Part shown: one piece after another, positions 10,460 to 21,204 of the stretch | How the letters are laid out: each line of letters begins with the position of its first letter | Position numbering within the stretch: the stretch's first letter is position 1 | Origin: an uncultured Pseudomonadota bacterium | Lineage (GTDB): Bacteria > Pseudomonadota > Gammaproteobacteria > Methylococcales > Methylomonadaceae | Assembly: GCA_903902945.1 (NCBI GenBank) | Contig: CAIUWU010000223.1 | Coordinates: 1-32,312 of the forward strand | DNA length: 32,312 nucleotides | Direction of reading: 5' to 3' | Notes under the pieces: model-generated | What the model was told of the DNA's origin: nothing | The model's input: the letters and a program-made list of their open reading frames with translations, nothing else | The model's database searches: none | Program-made: the position numbers and the translations under genes

Positions 10460-12472
10460 CTAAAAGGCGACCCTGATTCCAAGCTCTGCACTGCGTCCGG
10501 CTTCAGGGGCAAAATTGCGTAGATAAGAGCTGGCGTTGCGAATATTGGCATTCAGCAGATTAGTGGCTTTGAGGAACAGTGTGTAGTGTCCGGCATCAGC
10601 GGTTTTGAACTGATAATTGAGACCGTAATCCAGCAGGTAATAACCGGCAGTACTGGTTTCAAAGGCACCGGCATAAGGCTGATTATCGCGACGACTCAGG
10701 CGCAGATAGCTTGATAACCGACTGCGGCTAAAACCGATTTCCATGCCATAGCGTAACGGCGGCATGCGTGGCACATCACCACCGCTAACGAATTGTCCCC
10801 GGGTGTAATCACTGAATAAAGTCAGCTCGGTCACCCCCTGATGATGCTCCATCAGCGGTAACACCAGCTTCGCTTCATAGCCTTTAAAAATCGCATTCTG
10901 CTGGTTATAAGCCAGAACCGGGCGTTGAATCCCTGCTTCCAGCACATAATCACCATTACGTTGCTGATAAATGTAATCCTCAGCCCAGTTATGAAACCAG
11001 TCAAACTCGGCTCTTAACCAGTCGGTTTTAAACCGGTAGCCCAAATCCAGGTTATACAAGGTTTCAAGTTGCAAGCCCGGATTGCCGAGTTCGTAGCTGC
11101 GAGTGGCATCATGATAACCGTGGGTAAACAGTTCCTGAACACCCGGTGCGCGGGCTCCTCGACTGAGCCCCAGATTGACGCTGTGATGACGATTAACCTG
11201 CCACTTGGCCGAGAGGGCGGCGCTGACTGGGGTATAACTCAGACTACTAGAAGCGTCAGCATGCAGACTGTCTTGTTCAACTCTCAGCCCCAGCTGAAAA
11301 TCAACGGCGCGCCAGCGATAATTTTCCAGCGCAAACAGCCCGAAATTTTGGGTCAGTGCTTTGGGTAAAATCTGTTCACCGGTCAGTTTTCCGACCGCGA
11401 ACATCTCGCTGGATTGCACCTGTAAGCCCCAGATTCCTTCAATCGCACCGAGCGGCTGATGACTCATTTCCAGCCGACCTTCATAACTTTGATTATTGAA
11501 ATAAGCGCCGGGCTGGCCATTGCTGATTTCGGTATGCTGATAATCGGTATAACCCAGACGGGTTTTCAGCTGTCTGGCCAGCGCAAATGGCTGATTCAGC
11601 TCACTTTTGAAATCATATTTGTTTTGCTGCATGGCAATCCGGGTTTGCTCATCGCCACTGCCATCCGGCGCGATGCCGTAATGGTTGTTGAGACTATTGA
11701 TACTCAGACCGGCGAAACCGCTAGCCATTAACCATGACAGACCCGCCGAACCGCTGATGGCTTCGGCACCGGTATTAGTGAGTTTGCCGGAAGAATTCTG
11801 GACTACATCCAGCCCCGGATCGGTAATCGCGGTTTTGGCGCTATCGATTGCCGTGCCAGCAATACCCATATCGCCATGCTGTTTATAAAAACCATCCAGA
11901 TGCCAGGCCAGTTGGTCAGTGGCGCCGTCATGTTTGATCGCTGAGCTGGTTTCATCACTGACTGAGTTAAAGCGTTGTTCCAATACAGTGCTTTGCCCGG
12001 CACGCGGCGCCTGATCGGGAATCCGCTGATCCAGCACATTGACCACGCCGCCTACTGCACCGCCGCCGTATAGCAAGCTGGCCGGGCCTTTGATGATCTC
12101 GATGCTCTCTGCCGTTAAAGGATCGACACTAACGGCATGGTCGGGACTCAACGCCGAGGCATCGTTACTACCAATACCATTATTCAGCACCCGCACCCGA
12201 GGACCGGATTGACCGCGAATCATCGGCGTGCCGACTCCCGGACCAAAAGACTGATTCTGCACCCCCAGTTCATTTTTCAGGGTTTCGCCTATCGTGGTCC
12301 CGGTTTTCAGCAATAACTCATCACCGGCAAGCGTTGTCACCGGTGAACCGCTAAGCGGATAGGCGGGATCAGAACTGTCACTGACTACCACTTCATCGAG
12401 TTGTGAACTGACATCGTCAGCCAGAACCGAAGTCGGTATTAGTAACCATAAAACAGGAGTAAGGGCTTTCAT
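10460..12472 (-). CDS. TonB-dependent outer membrane receptor, ZnuD-like
   Basis: Signal peptide, plug domain (GTPMIRGQSGPRVRVLNNGIG, SPDHAVSVDPLTAESIEIIKGPASLLYGGGAVGGVVNVLDQRIP) as in ZnuD-type receptors, C-terminal aromatic beta-signal (ELGIRVAF). Confidence 0.88.
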   Translation of the reverse strand: MKALTPVLWLLIPTSVLADDVSSQLDEVVVSDSSDPAYPLSGSPVTTLAGDELLLKTGTTIGETLKNELGVQNQSFGPGVGTPMIRGQSGPRVRVLNNGIGSNDASALSPDHAVSVDPLTAESIEIIKGPASLLYGGGAVGGVVNVLDQRIPDQAPRAGQSTVLEQRFNSVSDETSSAIKHDGATDQLAWHLDGFYKQHGDMGIAGTAIDSAKTAITDPGLDVVQNSSGKLTNTGAEAISGSAGLSWLMASGFAGLSINSLNNHYGIAPDGSGDEQTRIAMQQNKYDFKSELNQPFALARQLKTRLGYTDYQHTEISNGQPGAYFNNQSYEGRLEMSHQPLGAIEGIWGLQVQSSEMFAVGKLTGEQILPKALTQNFGLFALENYRWRAVDFQLGLRVEQDSLHADASSSLSYTPVSAALSAKWQVNRHHSVNLGLSRGARAPGVQELFTHGYHDATRSYELGNPGLQLETLYNLDLGYRFKTDWLRAEFDWFHNWAEDYIYQQRNGDYVLEAGIQRPVLAYNQQNAIFKGYEAKLVLPLMEHHQGVTELTLFSDYTRGQFVSGGDVPRMPPLRYGMEIGFSRSRLSSYLRLSRRDNQPYAGAFETSTAGYYLLDYGLNYQFKTADAGHYTLFLKATNLLNANIRNASSYLRNFAPEAGRSAELGIRVAF

Positions 12473-12505
12473 GAATACGGACAAAGATTTTAAAACGGCA
12501 GCTAA

Positions 12506-12542
12506 TGTTATATTGTAACACTCTGGTGAGTGATAATATCAC
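12506..12542. promoter_or_regulatory. two Zur-like operator palindromes upstream of the TonB receptor
   Basis: TGTTATATTGTAACA (12506-12520, one mismatched pair) and GTGATAATATCAC (12530-12542, perfect around a central A). They resemble the proteobacterial Zur-type palindrome TGTTATANTATAACA. Confidence 0.5.
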
Positions 12543-12556
12543 ATCCGTTATCCGTT

Positions 12557-13762
12557 TCAATGTCCCGGTTTTTTTAAATACTGATAACTTTCCAAGGCAA
12601 TTTGCCATTCTTCATCGGTTTTTATCACCAGAATCGCAGTCCGGCTGTCGGCGCTGGCGATATTGCCAACTTCGGCATCAGGCGTCTGATTTTTGGCGAC
12701 ATCTAAATCAATCCCCAAACCATGCAGGTTTTCAAGACAATGTGCCCGCAACCAGGCATCATTTTCGCCAATACCTCCGGTAAAAATCAAAGCATCGACG
12801 CGACCTAATACCGCCAGATAAGCGCCGATATACTTCTTGACCCGGTAGGCATAGATAGCCAGAGCCAGCTGAGCCTCAAGATCGCCGTCACCGGCATGCT
12901 GATGAATAGTGCGCATGTCGTTCTCATGACATAAACCTTTGCAACCGCTTTGCTTATTAAGCAGCGTTTCGATGGCAGCGAGACTCATATTTAATGAACG
13001 GCTCAGATAAAAAATAATCCCCGGATCGAGATCACCGCTACGGGTTCCCATCATTAGACCTTCCAGCGGAGTCATGCCCATTGAGGTATCAACGCTGTGA
13101 CCAGCAGCGATTGCGGTAACGCTGGCCCCATTGCCCAGATGCAAGGAAATCAGATTCAGCGCCGATAACGGTTTATCCAGATATTGCGCCGCACGTCCGG
13201 CAACATAACGGTGCGAGGAACCATGAAAGCCATAACGCCTGACGCCATGATCCTGATATAAAAAACCGGGTAGGGCATATCGATAAGCATAGTCAGGCAG
13301 GCTCTGATGAAATGCGGTATCGAATACCGCGATCTGCGCCAGATCAGGCATTTGCCGGCGGGCTTGTTCAATCCCCAGCAAATTGGCCGGATTATGCAGC
13401 GGTGCCAGCGGAATTAGCTCGCGAATCGCCTCAATCACTGCATCGTCGATCAGCTGCGGCGCCGAAAAGCGCTCACCACCGTGCACCACTCGATGCGCAA
13501 TACATAGCAATGGTTGCGACTGATAGGCTGAACAGGTCTGCAGCGTGGCGAATACCTGCTGCAAGGCGTCAGCATGATCCTTAATTGTCAGCGTTTCCTG
13601 CTGAGAAGCCTGGTTATCGACCGTGTATTTATGATGGGCCAGCTGTTCGCCGATACATTCAACCAGACCCGACATCAGACACAATTGCGGCTGTATTGAT
13701 AACAGACTGTATTTCAATGACGAGCTGCCCGAGTTGATCACCAGAATATTGGTCTGTTGCAT
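12557..13762 (-). CDS. ackA: acetate kinase
   Basis: ILVINSGSSSLKYSLL, HLGNGASV, SMGMTPLEGLMMGTRSGDLDP, FTGGIGEN. Confidence 0.97.
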   Translation of the reverse strand: MQQTNILVINSGSSSLKYSLLSIQPQLCLMSGLVECIGEQLAHHKYTVDNQASQQETLTIKDHADALQQVFATLQTCSAYQSQPLLCIAHRVVHGGERFSAPQLIDDAVIEAIRELIPLAPLHNPANLLGIEQARRQMPDLAQIAVFDTAFHQSLPDYAYRYALPGFLYQDHGVRRYGFHGSSHRYVAGRAAQYLDKPLSALNLISLHLGNGASVTAIAAGHSVDTSMGMTPLEGLMMGTRSGDLDPGIIFYLSRSLNMSLAAIETLLNKQSGCKGLCHENDMRTIHQHAGDGDLEAQLALAIYAYRVKKYIGAYLAVLGRVDALIFTGGIGENDAWLRAHCLENLHGLGIDLDVAKNQTPDAEVGNIASADSRTAILVIKTDEEWQIALESYQYLKKPGH

Positions 13763-15871
13763 CTAGTGGTGCTCCTGGGCCTGAATGGCGGTAATGATGA
13801 CGGTATTGACAATATCGGGCACCGTACAGCCGCGGCTTAGATCATTGACCGGTTTATTGAGTCCCTGCAATACCGGGCCAATAGCAATTGCATCCGAGGA
13901 ACGCTGCACCGCCTTGTAGGTATTGTTGCCGGTATTGAGGTCGGGAAAAATGAATACCGTTGCCTGACCCGCCACATCACTGGCTGATAATTTGGTTTTG
14001 GCCACTACCGGATCAACGGCAGCATCGTACTGAATCGGACCCTCTAGTTTCAGATGCGGACGGCGTTGTCTGGCAATTGCCACGGCGGCGCGTACTTTAT
14101 CAACCGCTTCGCCTTTACCGGAATCACCGGTCGAATAGGACAGCATTGCCACTTTGGGTTCGATATTAAACAACGCGGCGGTATCGGCGGCGTTAATGGC
14201 AATATCGGCTAACTGCTCGGCATCGGGATCGGGATTCACCGCACAATCGCCATAAACCAATACCTGATTTTCCAGACACATAAAAAACACACTGGAAACC
14301 ACTTCAGCGTCGGGCTTGTTTTTAATGATTTCAAAGGCCGGTCTGATGGTGTGTTGTGTGGAATGCACGGCGCCCGATACCATGCCATCCGCATAACCGA
14401 GCTGGACCATCAAGGTACCGAAATAGCTGACATCGGCCATCAGATCGAAAGCAGTGTCATAAACCACGCCTTTATGCTGGCGAGCCTGAAAATAATAATC
14501 GGCAAATAACCGGCGCCATGGTGAATCCAGCGGATCAATGATCGCCACCTGATCCAGTTTTAAAGACAATTTCTGAATTTTCTGTTCAATCGCCGCACGG
14601 TTTCCCAGCAGAGTGATATCGACCACATCACGCAAGCGCAAAATTTCGGCGGCGCGCAGAATGCGTTCTTCTTCGCCTTCCGGCAGCACAATGTGCTTTT
14701 TCTGCTGTTTGGCGCGTTGCAAAATGTCATATTCGAACATCAGCGGTGTCATTCTATGCGCGACACTACGGAACAGGCGCAGCCGCAATTCCACCAGATT
14801 GATGTGTTTTTCCATAAAGCCCAGGGCCGCAGCAATTTTGCGTTCATCCTGCCAGTCAAGTTCGGCATTGATCTCGCTGACAGCCAGCGCGGTACTGAAG
14901 GTATCATCGGCTACGCGTAACAAGGCAAACGGTAAAGAACCCAGGCCATTCAACAAATCCATTACCGTTCTGGACACAGGCGCAGAGCCGGTCAGTAACA
15001 AACCGGCTATCTTGGGATGCGCATCTGCCTGATAACTGATCAGAGAGGCCAACATAATATCGGCTCGGTCACTAGCACTGATGACCAAATCACCATCGGC
15101 AATGGCAGGCAGGAAGTCTGCTGTCTGCATGGAAGCAATCTTGTAATTCAACACTTCCCGGGCCAGTGTCGCCCGGGTAGCAGACAAGATCTCCGGCCTG
15201 AGTGCCTGGATAATATTGTGGATACTCGGCTTATCGAAACTGGCCTCCGGCGGCAAGCAATACAGGGGATAATCGGCCTGATGCGGAATCAGACAATTAA
15301 AGCCGGCCGCCTGCGAAGCCAGTCCGGTGATTACCAGTGCCAACACATTAGAACGATATTGTTTCAGGGTATAGCGAACGCTGCCGAGCAGGCTTTCCAG
15401 TTGTGTTTCATCACGGTTGGCGCCCTGAATCACCGCTAGTAACAGGGCATCGAGGTTATTGGCGATATCCAGATTGAATTCAAACTCATAAATCGAATCG
15501 CCCGCCAGATAGTCCGAGCCGACGCAAATCACGCTGGGACATAATGCTTTTAATGCCTTGTACTTGGCCAAAATGTGTTTCAGCAATTCGTCATATTGCT
15601 GGTTGGCCAAATACTCATGCACCTGTCCTGAGGTACAGCCGTACATGGCGTCTATCGGTATTTCCGGACCGTAACGCTTGCTAACGAAATTGATCAGGTG
15701 ATCATTGCCCGGGCTGTTTTCAATCACCGGACGAAACACTACCGCTTTTCCGGCATGAGCAATAGACATTTCCATCATCACTAACATCAACAACGACAAA
15801 TCGTTGCCACGGTCGAAGCCGGCAATATAAATGGTTTGCGGTGTTTGTTGCGGATTTACTAGATCTTGCAT
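13763..15871 (-). CDS. pta: phosphate acetyltransferase
   Basis: N-terminal P-loop-like/DRTGG-type regulatory region and C-terminal PTA domain (IVLPEGEEERILRAAEILR, GMVSGAVHSTQHTIRPA, FPDLNTGNNTYKAVQR). Abuts ackA. Confidence 0.96.
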   Translation of the reverse strand: MQDLVNPQQTPQTIYIAGFDRGNDLSLLMLVMMEMSIAHAGKAVVFRPVIENSPGNDHLINFVSKRYGPEIPIDAMYGCTSGQVHEYLANQQYDELLKHILAKYKALKALCPSVICVGSDYLAGDSIYEFEFNLDIANNLDALLLAVIQGANRDETQLESLLGSVRYTLKQYRSNVLALVITGLASQAAGFNCLIPHQADYPLYCLPPEASFDKPSIHNIIQALRPEILSATRATLAREVLNYKIASMQTADFLPAIADGDLVISASDRADIMLASLISYQADAHPKIAGLLLTGSAPVSRTVMDLLNGLGSLPFALLRVADDTFSTALAVSEINAELDWQDERKIAAALGFMEKHINLVELRLRLFRSVAHRMTPLMFEYDILQRAKQQKKHIVLPEGEEERILRAAEILRLRDVVDITLLGNRAAIEQKIQKLSLKLDQVAIIDPLDSPWRRLFADYYFQARQHKGVVYDTAFDLMADVSYFGTLMVQLGYADGMVSGAVHSTQHTIRPAFEIIKNKPDAEVVSSVFFMCLENQVLVYGDCAVNPDPDAEQLADIAINAADTAALFNIEPKVAMLSYSTGDSGKGEAVDKVRAAVAIARQRRPHLKLEGPIQYDAAVDPVVAKTKLSASDVAGQATVFIFPDLNTGNNTYKAVQRSSDAIAIGPVLQGLNKPVNDLSRGCTVPDIVNTVIITAIQAQEHH

Positions 15872-15907
15872 GAATTAGACAATCCAGAATTTGAAACGGG
15901 ATTAAAA

Positions 15908-15934
15908 CAGGATGACCGCAGACCGGTCATCCTG
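15908..15934 (-). terminator. Rho-independent terminator downstream of pntAB
   Basis: CAGGATGACC-gcagacc-GGTCATCCTG, a 10-bp perfect stem with 7-nt loop. On the minus strand it is followed by TTTTAAT and sits just past the pntB stop. Confidence 0.82.
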
Positions 15935-15945
15935 TGATGATGGCG

Positions 15946-17331
15946 CTAGTTTTGCAGCGCTTTAAGCAGGGCTTGCAGTCTGTCGTTGGCATCGCCAAAC
16001 AACATTCGAGTGTTTTCATGAACGAATAACGGATTGCCAACACCGGCATAGCCGGATGCCATACTGCGTTTCAAGACAATGGTGGTCTGCGCTTTCCAGC
16101 ATTCCAGAACCGGCATGCCGGCAATCGGGCTGTTGGGATCATCCAGCGCCGAAGGGTTAACGATGTCATTGGCGCCAATCACGATCGCCACGTCGACATC
16201 GGGAAAGTCTTCATTGATTTCATCCATCTCGAACACGATGTCATAAGGCACTTTCGCTTCGGCCAGCAATACATTCATATGACCAGGCATACGGCCCGCC
16301 ACCGGATGAATTGCAAAGCGAACTTTCTTACCTTTGCTGATCAACAATTTGGTGATTTCGTAAACGGTATGCTGCGCCTGGGCTACCGCCATACCGTAGC
16401 CGGGAATGATGACGATGTTTTTCGAGTCATGCAGCAACTGTGCGGTTTCTTCAGCCTCGATAGGAATCACTTCACCTTCCACTTCAGCAACTTCACCACC
16501 CGAGGCAGTGCCAAAACCACCGGCAATCACGCTCAGAAAATGCCGGTTCATCGCCCGGCACATGATGTAACTCAGAATCGCACCGCTACTGCCGACCAGC
16601 GCGCCAGTCACGATCAGTAAATCATTACTCAGCATAAAGCCGGTTGCTGCTGCGGCCCAGCCAGAATAACTGTTGAGCATCGATACCACCACCGGCATAT
16701 CGGCACCGCCGATTGCCAACACCATGTGAACACCAAACACCAGCGCTATCGCCGTCATCACCAGCAAAGGCAATAGTCCGCTTGCAGAATCGGCAATAAA
16801 CACATTACCCAGCACCACGGTAATCACCAATAGGGCCAGATTCAGCCAGTGCCGCGCCGGCAATAAAACCGGTTTACCGTTAATCCGGCCACACAGCTTG
16901 CCAAAGGCAATTACTGAGCCGGAGAAAGTCACCGCACCGATGAAGATGCCGATATAGATTTCTACTTCGTGTATGGTCTTTTCGGCACCGCTCAGACTAC
17001 TGCTGTGATCGAGAAAGTTGGCATAGCCGACCAGAACCGCAGCCATACCAACCAGACTGTGCATCAGCGCCACCAGTTCCGGCATCTGCGTCATTTCAAC
17101 TTTTGCCGCAGCACGGGCACCGATAAAACCACCGATTGACAAGGCAATCAGCAAACCGACATAAGCGTTGACCTGTCCGCTGAAAATGGTTGCGACAATC
17201 GCAATCGCCATGCCGGTCATACCGAAATAGTTGCCGCGTCTGGAACTGTCCTGACGACTCAGGCCGCTCAGGCTGAGAATAAAGAGAATAGAGGCCGCAA
17301 TATAGGCCATGGTTACTAAACCGTGTGACAT
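15946..17331 (-). CDS. pntB: NAD(P) transhydrogenase subunit beta
   Basis: [80 protein letters not shown]. Start set at 17331. Confidence 0.96.
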   Translation of the reverse strand: MSHGLVTMAYIAASILFILSLSGLSRQDSSRRGNYFGMTGMAIAIVATIFSGQVNAYVGLLIALSIGGFIGARAAAKVEMTQMPELVALMHSLVGMAAVLVGYANFLDHSSSLSGAEKTIHEVEIYIGIFIGAVTFSGSVIAFGKLCGRINGKPVLLPARHWLNLALLVITVVLGNVFIADSASGLLPLLVMTAIALVFGVHMVLAIGGADMPVVVSMLNSYSGWAAAATGFMLSNDLLIVTGALVGSSGAILSYIMCRAMNRHFLSVIAGGFGTASGGEVAEVEGEVIPIEAEETAQLLHDSKNIVIIPGYGMAVAQAQHTVYEITKLLISKGKKVRFAIHPVAGRMPGHMNVLLAEAKVPYDIVFEMDEINEDFPDVDVAIVIGANDIVNPSALDDPNSPIAGMPVLECWKAQTTIVLKRSMASGYAGVGNPLFVHENTRMLFGDANDRLQALLKALQN

Positions 17332-17341
17332 GTCATTCCCC

Positions 17342-18895
17342 TTATTTTCTGAACATTTCAAGCATGCGACGGGTTACCAGAAAGCCCCCGGCGATGTTTA
17401 TGGCGGCAATCAGGATCGCTAATCCCGACAGGATTTGAACGATGGCGGCAGGTGCCGAAATTTGAACCAGCGCACCGATTACGATAATGCCGCTGATCGC
17501 GTTGGTCACACTCATCAGCGGTGTATGCAGCGAAGGTGACACATTCCAGATCACCTGATAGCCCACGAAGCAGGCCAGCACGAATACCGTAAAATGCGAC
17601 AAGAAAGATTCCGGCGCAACCGAACCCATGCCGAAAAACGCAGCCGCACCAATCACCAGCGGCAACCATTGCGACAGCGCCGAAGCCGGGGCGGGTTCGG
17701 CTTTTTGATGCGCTTTGACAGCCGCGGCGTCTTTTGCCGGCGCTGCGGATAATTTTGGCGGAGGTGGTGGCCAGGTAATACCGCCTTCTTTAATTACGGT
17801 AGCACCGCGAATTACTTCATCGTCCATATTGACGAACAAGGTTCCATCTTTCTGCGGACTTAAGTCGGTAAGTAAATGTCTTAAGTTGGTGGCATACAAC
17901 TGGCTGGACTGATTAGCCAGACGGCTAGGCAGATTGGTATAGCCAATGATGGTCACATCATGCTTGACCACCACTTGATCTTTTTCGGTGAAGCTGCAGT
18001 TACCGCCCTGTTCGGCAGCCAGATCGACAATAACACTACCCGGTTTCATCGAGGCCACCATGTCTGCGGTAATCAGCTGCGGAGCCGGTTTGCCGGGAAT
18101 CAGCGCGGTGGTAATGATGATGTCGACTTCTTTGGCCTGCTCGGCGAACAAAGCCATTTCAGCGGCAATGAATTCCGGTGACATGACTTTGGCATAGCCA
18201 CCCGTGCCAGCACCGTCTTCCTTGAAATCCAGCATCAGGAATTCGGCATCCATACTTTCAATTTGTTCTTTAACTTCAGGCCGGGTATCAAAGGCTCTGA
18301 CGATGGCACCCATGCCTTTGGCCGCACCAATCGCCGCCAGACCAGCAACGCCGGCACCAATCACCAGGACTTTAGCCGGGGGCACTTTGCCGGCTGCGGT
18401 AATCTGGCCGGTGAAAAACCGTCCAAAATGCTGCGCGGCTTCGACCACGGCACGATAACCGGCAATATTGGCCATCGAGCTTAGGGCATCCATTTTCTGC
18501 GCCCGCGACATTCGCGGCACGCTGTCCATCGCCAGTACCGTGACTTGCTTGTCAGCCAGACGCTGCATTAATTCAGGATTCTGTGCAGGCCAGATAAAGC
18601 TGATCAGATGCTGCCCGGCGTGCATTAATTCGACTTCATCGACATTCAGCGCCGGATGAAACTCAGGCGCACGGACTTTCATAATGATGTCTGATTGTTG
18701 CCACAATGCCTGTGCCGACTCAATAATCGTCACACCGGCCTGACGATAAGCATCATCACTAATATTGGCAGCCTCACCGGCACCGCTTTCAACAGCAATT
18801 TCAAAACCCAGTTTGATAATTTTTTCTGCCGCATCCGGGGTAGTAGCAACTCGTCGTTCACCTTCGTGGACTTCCTTGGGTATACCGATTTTCAT
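17342..18895 (-). CDS. pntA: NAD(P) transhydrogenase subunit alpha
   Basis: [45 protein letters not shown]-terminal membrane region. ATG at 18895; the ORF track extends to 19018. Confidence 0.96.
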   Translation of the reverse strand: MKIGIPKEVHEGERRVATTPDAAEKIIKLGFEIAVESGAGEAANISDDAYRQAGVTIIESAQALWQQSDIIMKVRAPEFHPALNVDEVELMHAGQHLISFIWPAQNPELMQRLADKQVTVLAMDSVPRMSRAQKMDALSSMANIAGYRAVVEAAQHFGRFFTGQITAAGKVPPAKVLVIGAGVAGLAAIGAAKGMGAIVRAFDTRPEVKEQIESMDAEFLMLDFKEDGAGTGGYAKVMSPEFIAAEMALFAEQAKEVDIIITTALIPGKPAPQLITADMVASMKPGSVIVDLAAEQGGNCSFTEKDQVVVKHDVTIIGYTNLPSRLANQSSQLYATNLRHLLTDLSPQKDGTLFVNMDDEVIRGATVIKEGGITWPPPPPKLSAAPAKDAAAVKAHQKAEPAPASALSQWLPLVIGAAAFFGMGSVAPESFLSHFTVFVLACFVGYQVIWNVSPSLHTPLMSVTNAISGIIVIGALVQISAPAAIVQILSGLAILIAAINIAGGFLVTRRMLEMFRK

Positions 18896-19043
18896 GCGTC
18901 CTCCGTTTGAATTAAAAACAAAATCGTTAACCCGGGCGAGAATAGGGTATGGCTGTTTTTTTGGCAACGGTTTTTGAAAGTAAATAATTAACTTAAAATG
19001 ATGACCTCTGTGTGACATCCGTTGATTTTTTAGGTAGCTACCG

Positions 19044-19976
19044 GTGTATCAAGTCAAAGATTTTATTGAAACTGCAACCGGTTTGCTGTTTGCCGTCGTG
19101 GTTGCCGGCACTGAATCGCAAACAGTACGCTGTTTTCTGCGCTATGCGCTGAGCGACGGACAATGGCAGAAACTCAACACTGAACAGGCTAATCACTACC
19201 TGTCCCAGCATTTTCCCGATTATCTGTTCTACTCAGCGGCTTTGGATGCCCAGCTACATGGTGTTCCAGAGAGTGACATCATGCGCCATTATGCGCCGCG
19301 CACCGAACTACAGATCCTGCTCGGCACAACGACAAAGGATCCGGTTATCGGGCATCTGCAGCAACTTTGTGCCTGGTTAGCCGAATACCAGCTTGATCTG
19401 TCCCAAATCGGTATCACCGGTTCCTGTCTGGTGGGCCTGCAAAACCATCAATCCGATCTGGATTTGGTCTGCTACGACCGCACACTATTTCATAAACTCC
19501 GGCAGGTGCTTGAACAGCTGATTATTTCAGGAAAATGCAGCGCGCTGGAAGCAGGGGACTGGTTGGAGGCTTACCAGCGCCGTGCCTGCGCCGATCTGAC
19601 CCTAGACCAATATATTTGGCATGAACAGCGTAAATACAACAAAGCGCTGATTGCCGGACGTAAATTTGATATTTCTTTGATTAACCCAGAACCTCCTGTT
19701 AGCAGGCAATACCAAAAACATGGGTTTATCCAGCTTAACGCTAAAGTCATCGCTGCCGATCAGAGTTTTGATTATCCGGCTACTTTTGTAATTGATCATC
19801 CTGAAATCACTCAGGTGGTCAGTTTTACCGCTACCTACAATGGTCAGGCAATTGCGGGGGAAATAATTGCCGTTTCTGGACAGCTGGAAAGCAATGACCT
19901 CGGCGAGCAACGCATCGTGGTCGGATCAGACCGCGAAGCCAACGGTGAATATATCCGGGTAATCAATGTTTACTAG
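19044..19976 (+). CDS. nucleotidyltransferase-domain protein of unknown role
   Basis: GTG start. [22 protein letters not shown] fits the Pol-beta-type nucleotidyltransferase signature GSxxxGxxxxxSDxD. Overlaps the next gene by 11 bp. Confidence 0.7.
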   Translation: MYQVKDFIETATGLLFAVVVAGTESQTVRCFLRYALSDGQWQKLNTEQANHYLSQHFPDYLFYSAALDAQLHGVPESDIMRHYAPRTELQILLGTTTKDPVIGHLQQLCAWLAEYQLDLSQIGITGSCLVGLQNHQSDLDLVCYDRTLFHKLRQVLEQLIISGKCSALEAGDWLEAYQRRACADLTLDQYIWHEQRKYNKALIAGRKFDISLINPEPPVSRQYQKHGFIQLNAKVIAADQSFDYPATFVIDHPEITQVVSFTATYNGQAIAGEIIAVSGQLESNDLGEQRIVVGSDREANGEYIRVINVY

Positions 19977-20625
19977 TATCAGGGCCGTGATCTTTGATCT
20001 TGATGGTTTGGTGATCGATAGTGAAACCAGTTATATCCGCGCCTGGCAACAGGCAGCGGATGCCATGGGATATGATCTGAGTCATGTAGACTTTGGCTTG
20101 TTGAACGGCGCCGACGGCAAGAGGGTAGAGCAGCAATTACAGAACTGGTTTGGCGGGCAGTTTGATTTAAACCAGTTCAGAGAACACAGCTCGGCGCTGT
20201 GGCGGCGGCAGGTCGAAGCCGAAGGCATAGCCGTTAAGCCAGGCTTTGCTGAAATCATTGATCTCATCAAAACCCTAAACTGGCCTTACGCACTTGCGAC
20301 CAATAGTCGTCAGGCTCAGGCCTTATATTTACTGGAAAGTGCAGGTCTGAGCGGGGTCTTTGAGCACATCATCGGCCGCGATCAGGTTGAAAACCCCAAA
20401 CCGGCGCCGGACTTATTTCTGCATGCCGCACGGAGATTAGCAGCGCAGCCATCGCAATGTCTGGTACTGGAAGATTCCGCTACGGGTGTCGCTGCCGCGC
20501 TTGCTGCTGGAATGCGCTGCTGCTTGATTCCTTCCCACTTGCCCGCCAATCCCACCCACCAGGCTCATGCTGTATTCGACGATCTTAGTCAGTTGGCAAC
20601 AGCCATTCGGTATCATATAAACTGA
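19966..20625 (+). CDS. HAD-superfamily hydrolase (beta-phosphoglucomutase/phosphatase-like)
   Basis: VIFDLDGLVIDSETSY, ALATNSRQA, ENPKPAPDLFLHAA, VLEDSATGVAAALAAGMRC. Confidence 0.93.
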   Translation: MFTSIRAVIFDLDGLVIDSETSYIRAWQQAADAMGYDLSHVDFGLLNGADGKRVEQQLQNWFGGQFDLNQFREHSSALWRRQVEAEGIAVKPGFAEIIDLIKTLNWPYALATNSRQAQALYLLESAGLSGVFEHIIGRDQVENPKPAPDLFLHAARRLAAQPSQCLVLEDSATGVAAALAAGMRCCLIPSHLPANPTHQAHAVFDDLSQLATAIRYHIN

Positions 20626-20693
20626 AATTCTCCCCACCATGAATAGTCGACATTTTGAAAAGCGAGTACTCGCAACCGAAGAGAGGTACTTGT

Positions 20694-20990
20694 ATGAGCA
20701 CGAAATCGACCAACAGCAAAGGCAGCTACACAAGGCATAGCACCGAATACAAACAAGAAAGCCTGAACTAGCGACGTAGATTGGCGTAAGCAATTGGGGT
20801 TGAACGAATCGCAACTCTATGCCTGGTGCAAGCAGTCCGAACACACCCAAAGTATCAGTGAACGAGCAGTCATTCTAACCACAGAAAATGCTCACTTAAA
20901 ACGCCAATTGGCTCAGCAAGCGGAGGAGTTGGCGATCTTAAAAAAATGCGGCGACAGACTTCGCTCAACAATCAGTGAATTCCCTTATTA
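20694..20990 (+). pseudogene. decayed IS3-family OrfA-like transposase remnant
   Basis: MSTKSTNSKGSYTRHSTEYKQESLN then TAG at 20769; frame changes to LGLNESQLYAWCKQSEHT...ENAHLKRQLAQQAEELAILKK, then a probable second frameshift (AAATYFAQQ-like residues recoverable near 20945-20970). Confidence 0.75.
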
Positions 20991-21204
20991 AAATGATGGC
21001 AACCGGCGATTTATCCAACAAATCACGTTTTTACAGAAATAACTTTTAATGAATTATGGTGTATTGGTCTGGCGCCATGATATATTTACAAATACACAAA
21101 ATCACATTTATAGCGATTCAAAACAATCAACGATATTTTAAAACTGGTCCTTAAAACCCAAGATTAAAAAATACTCGTCTTATTTATTAGTAACAGGCCA
21201 ATTA

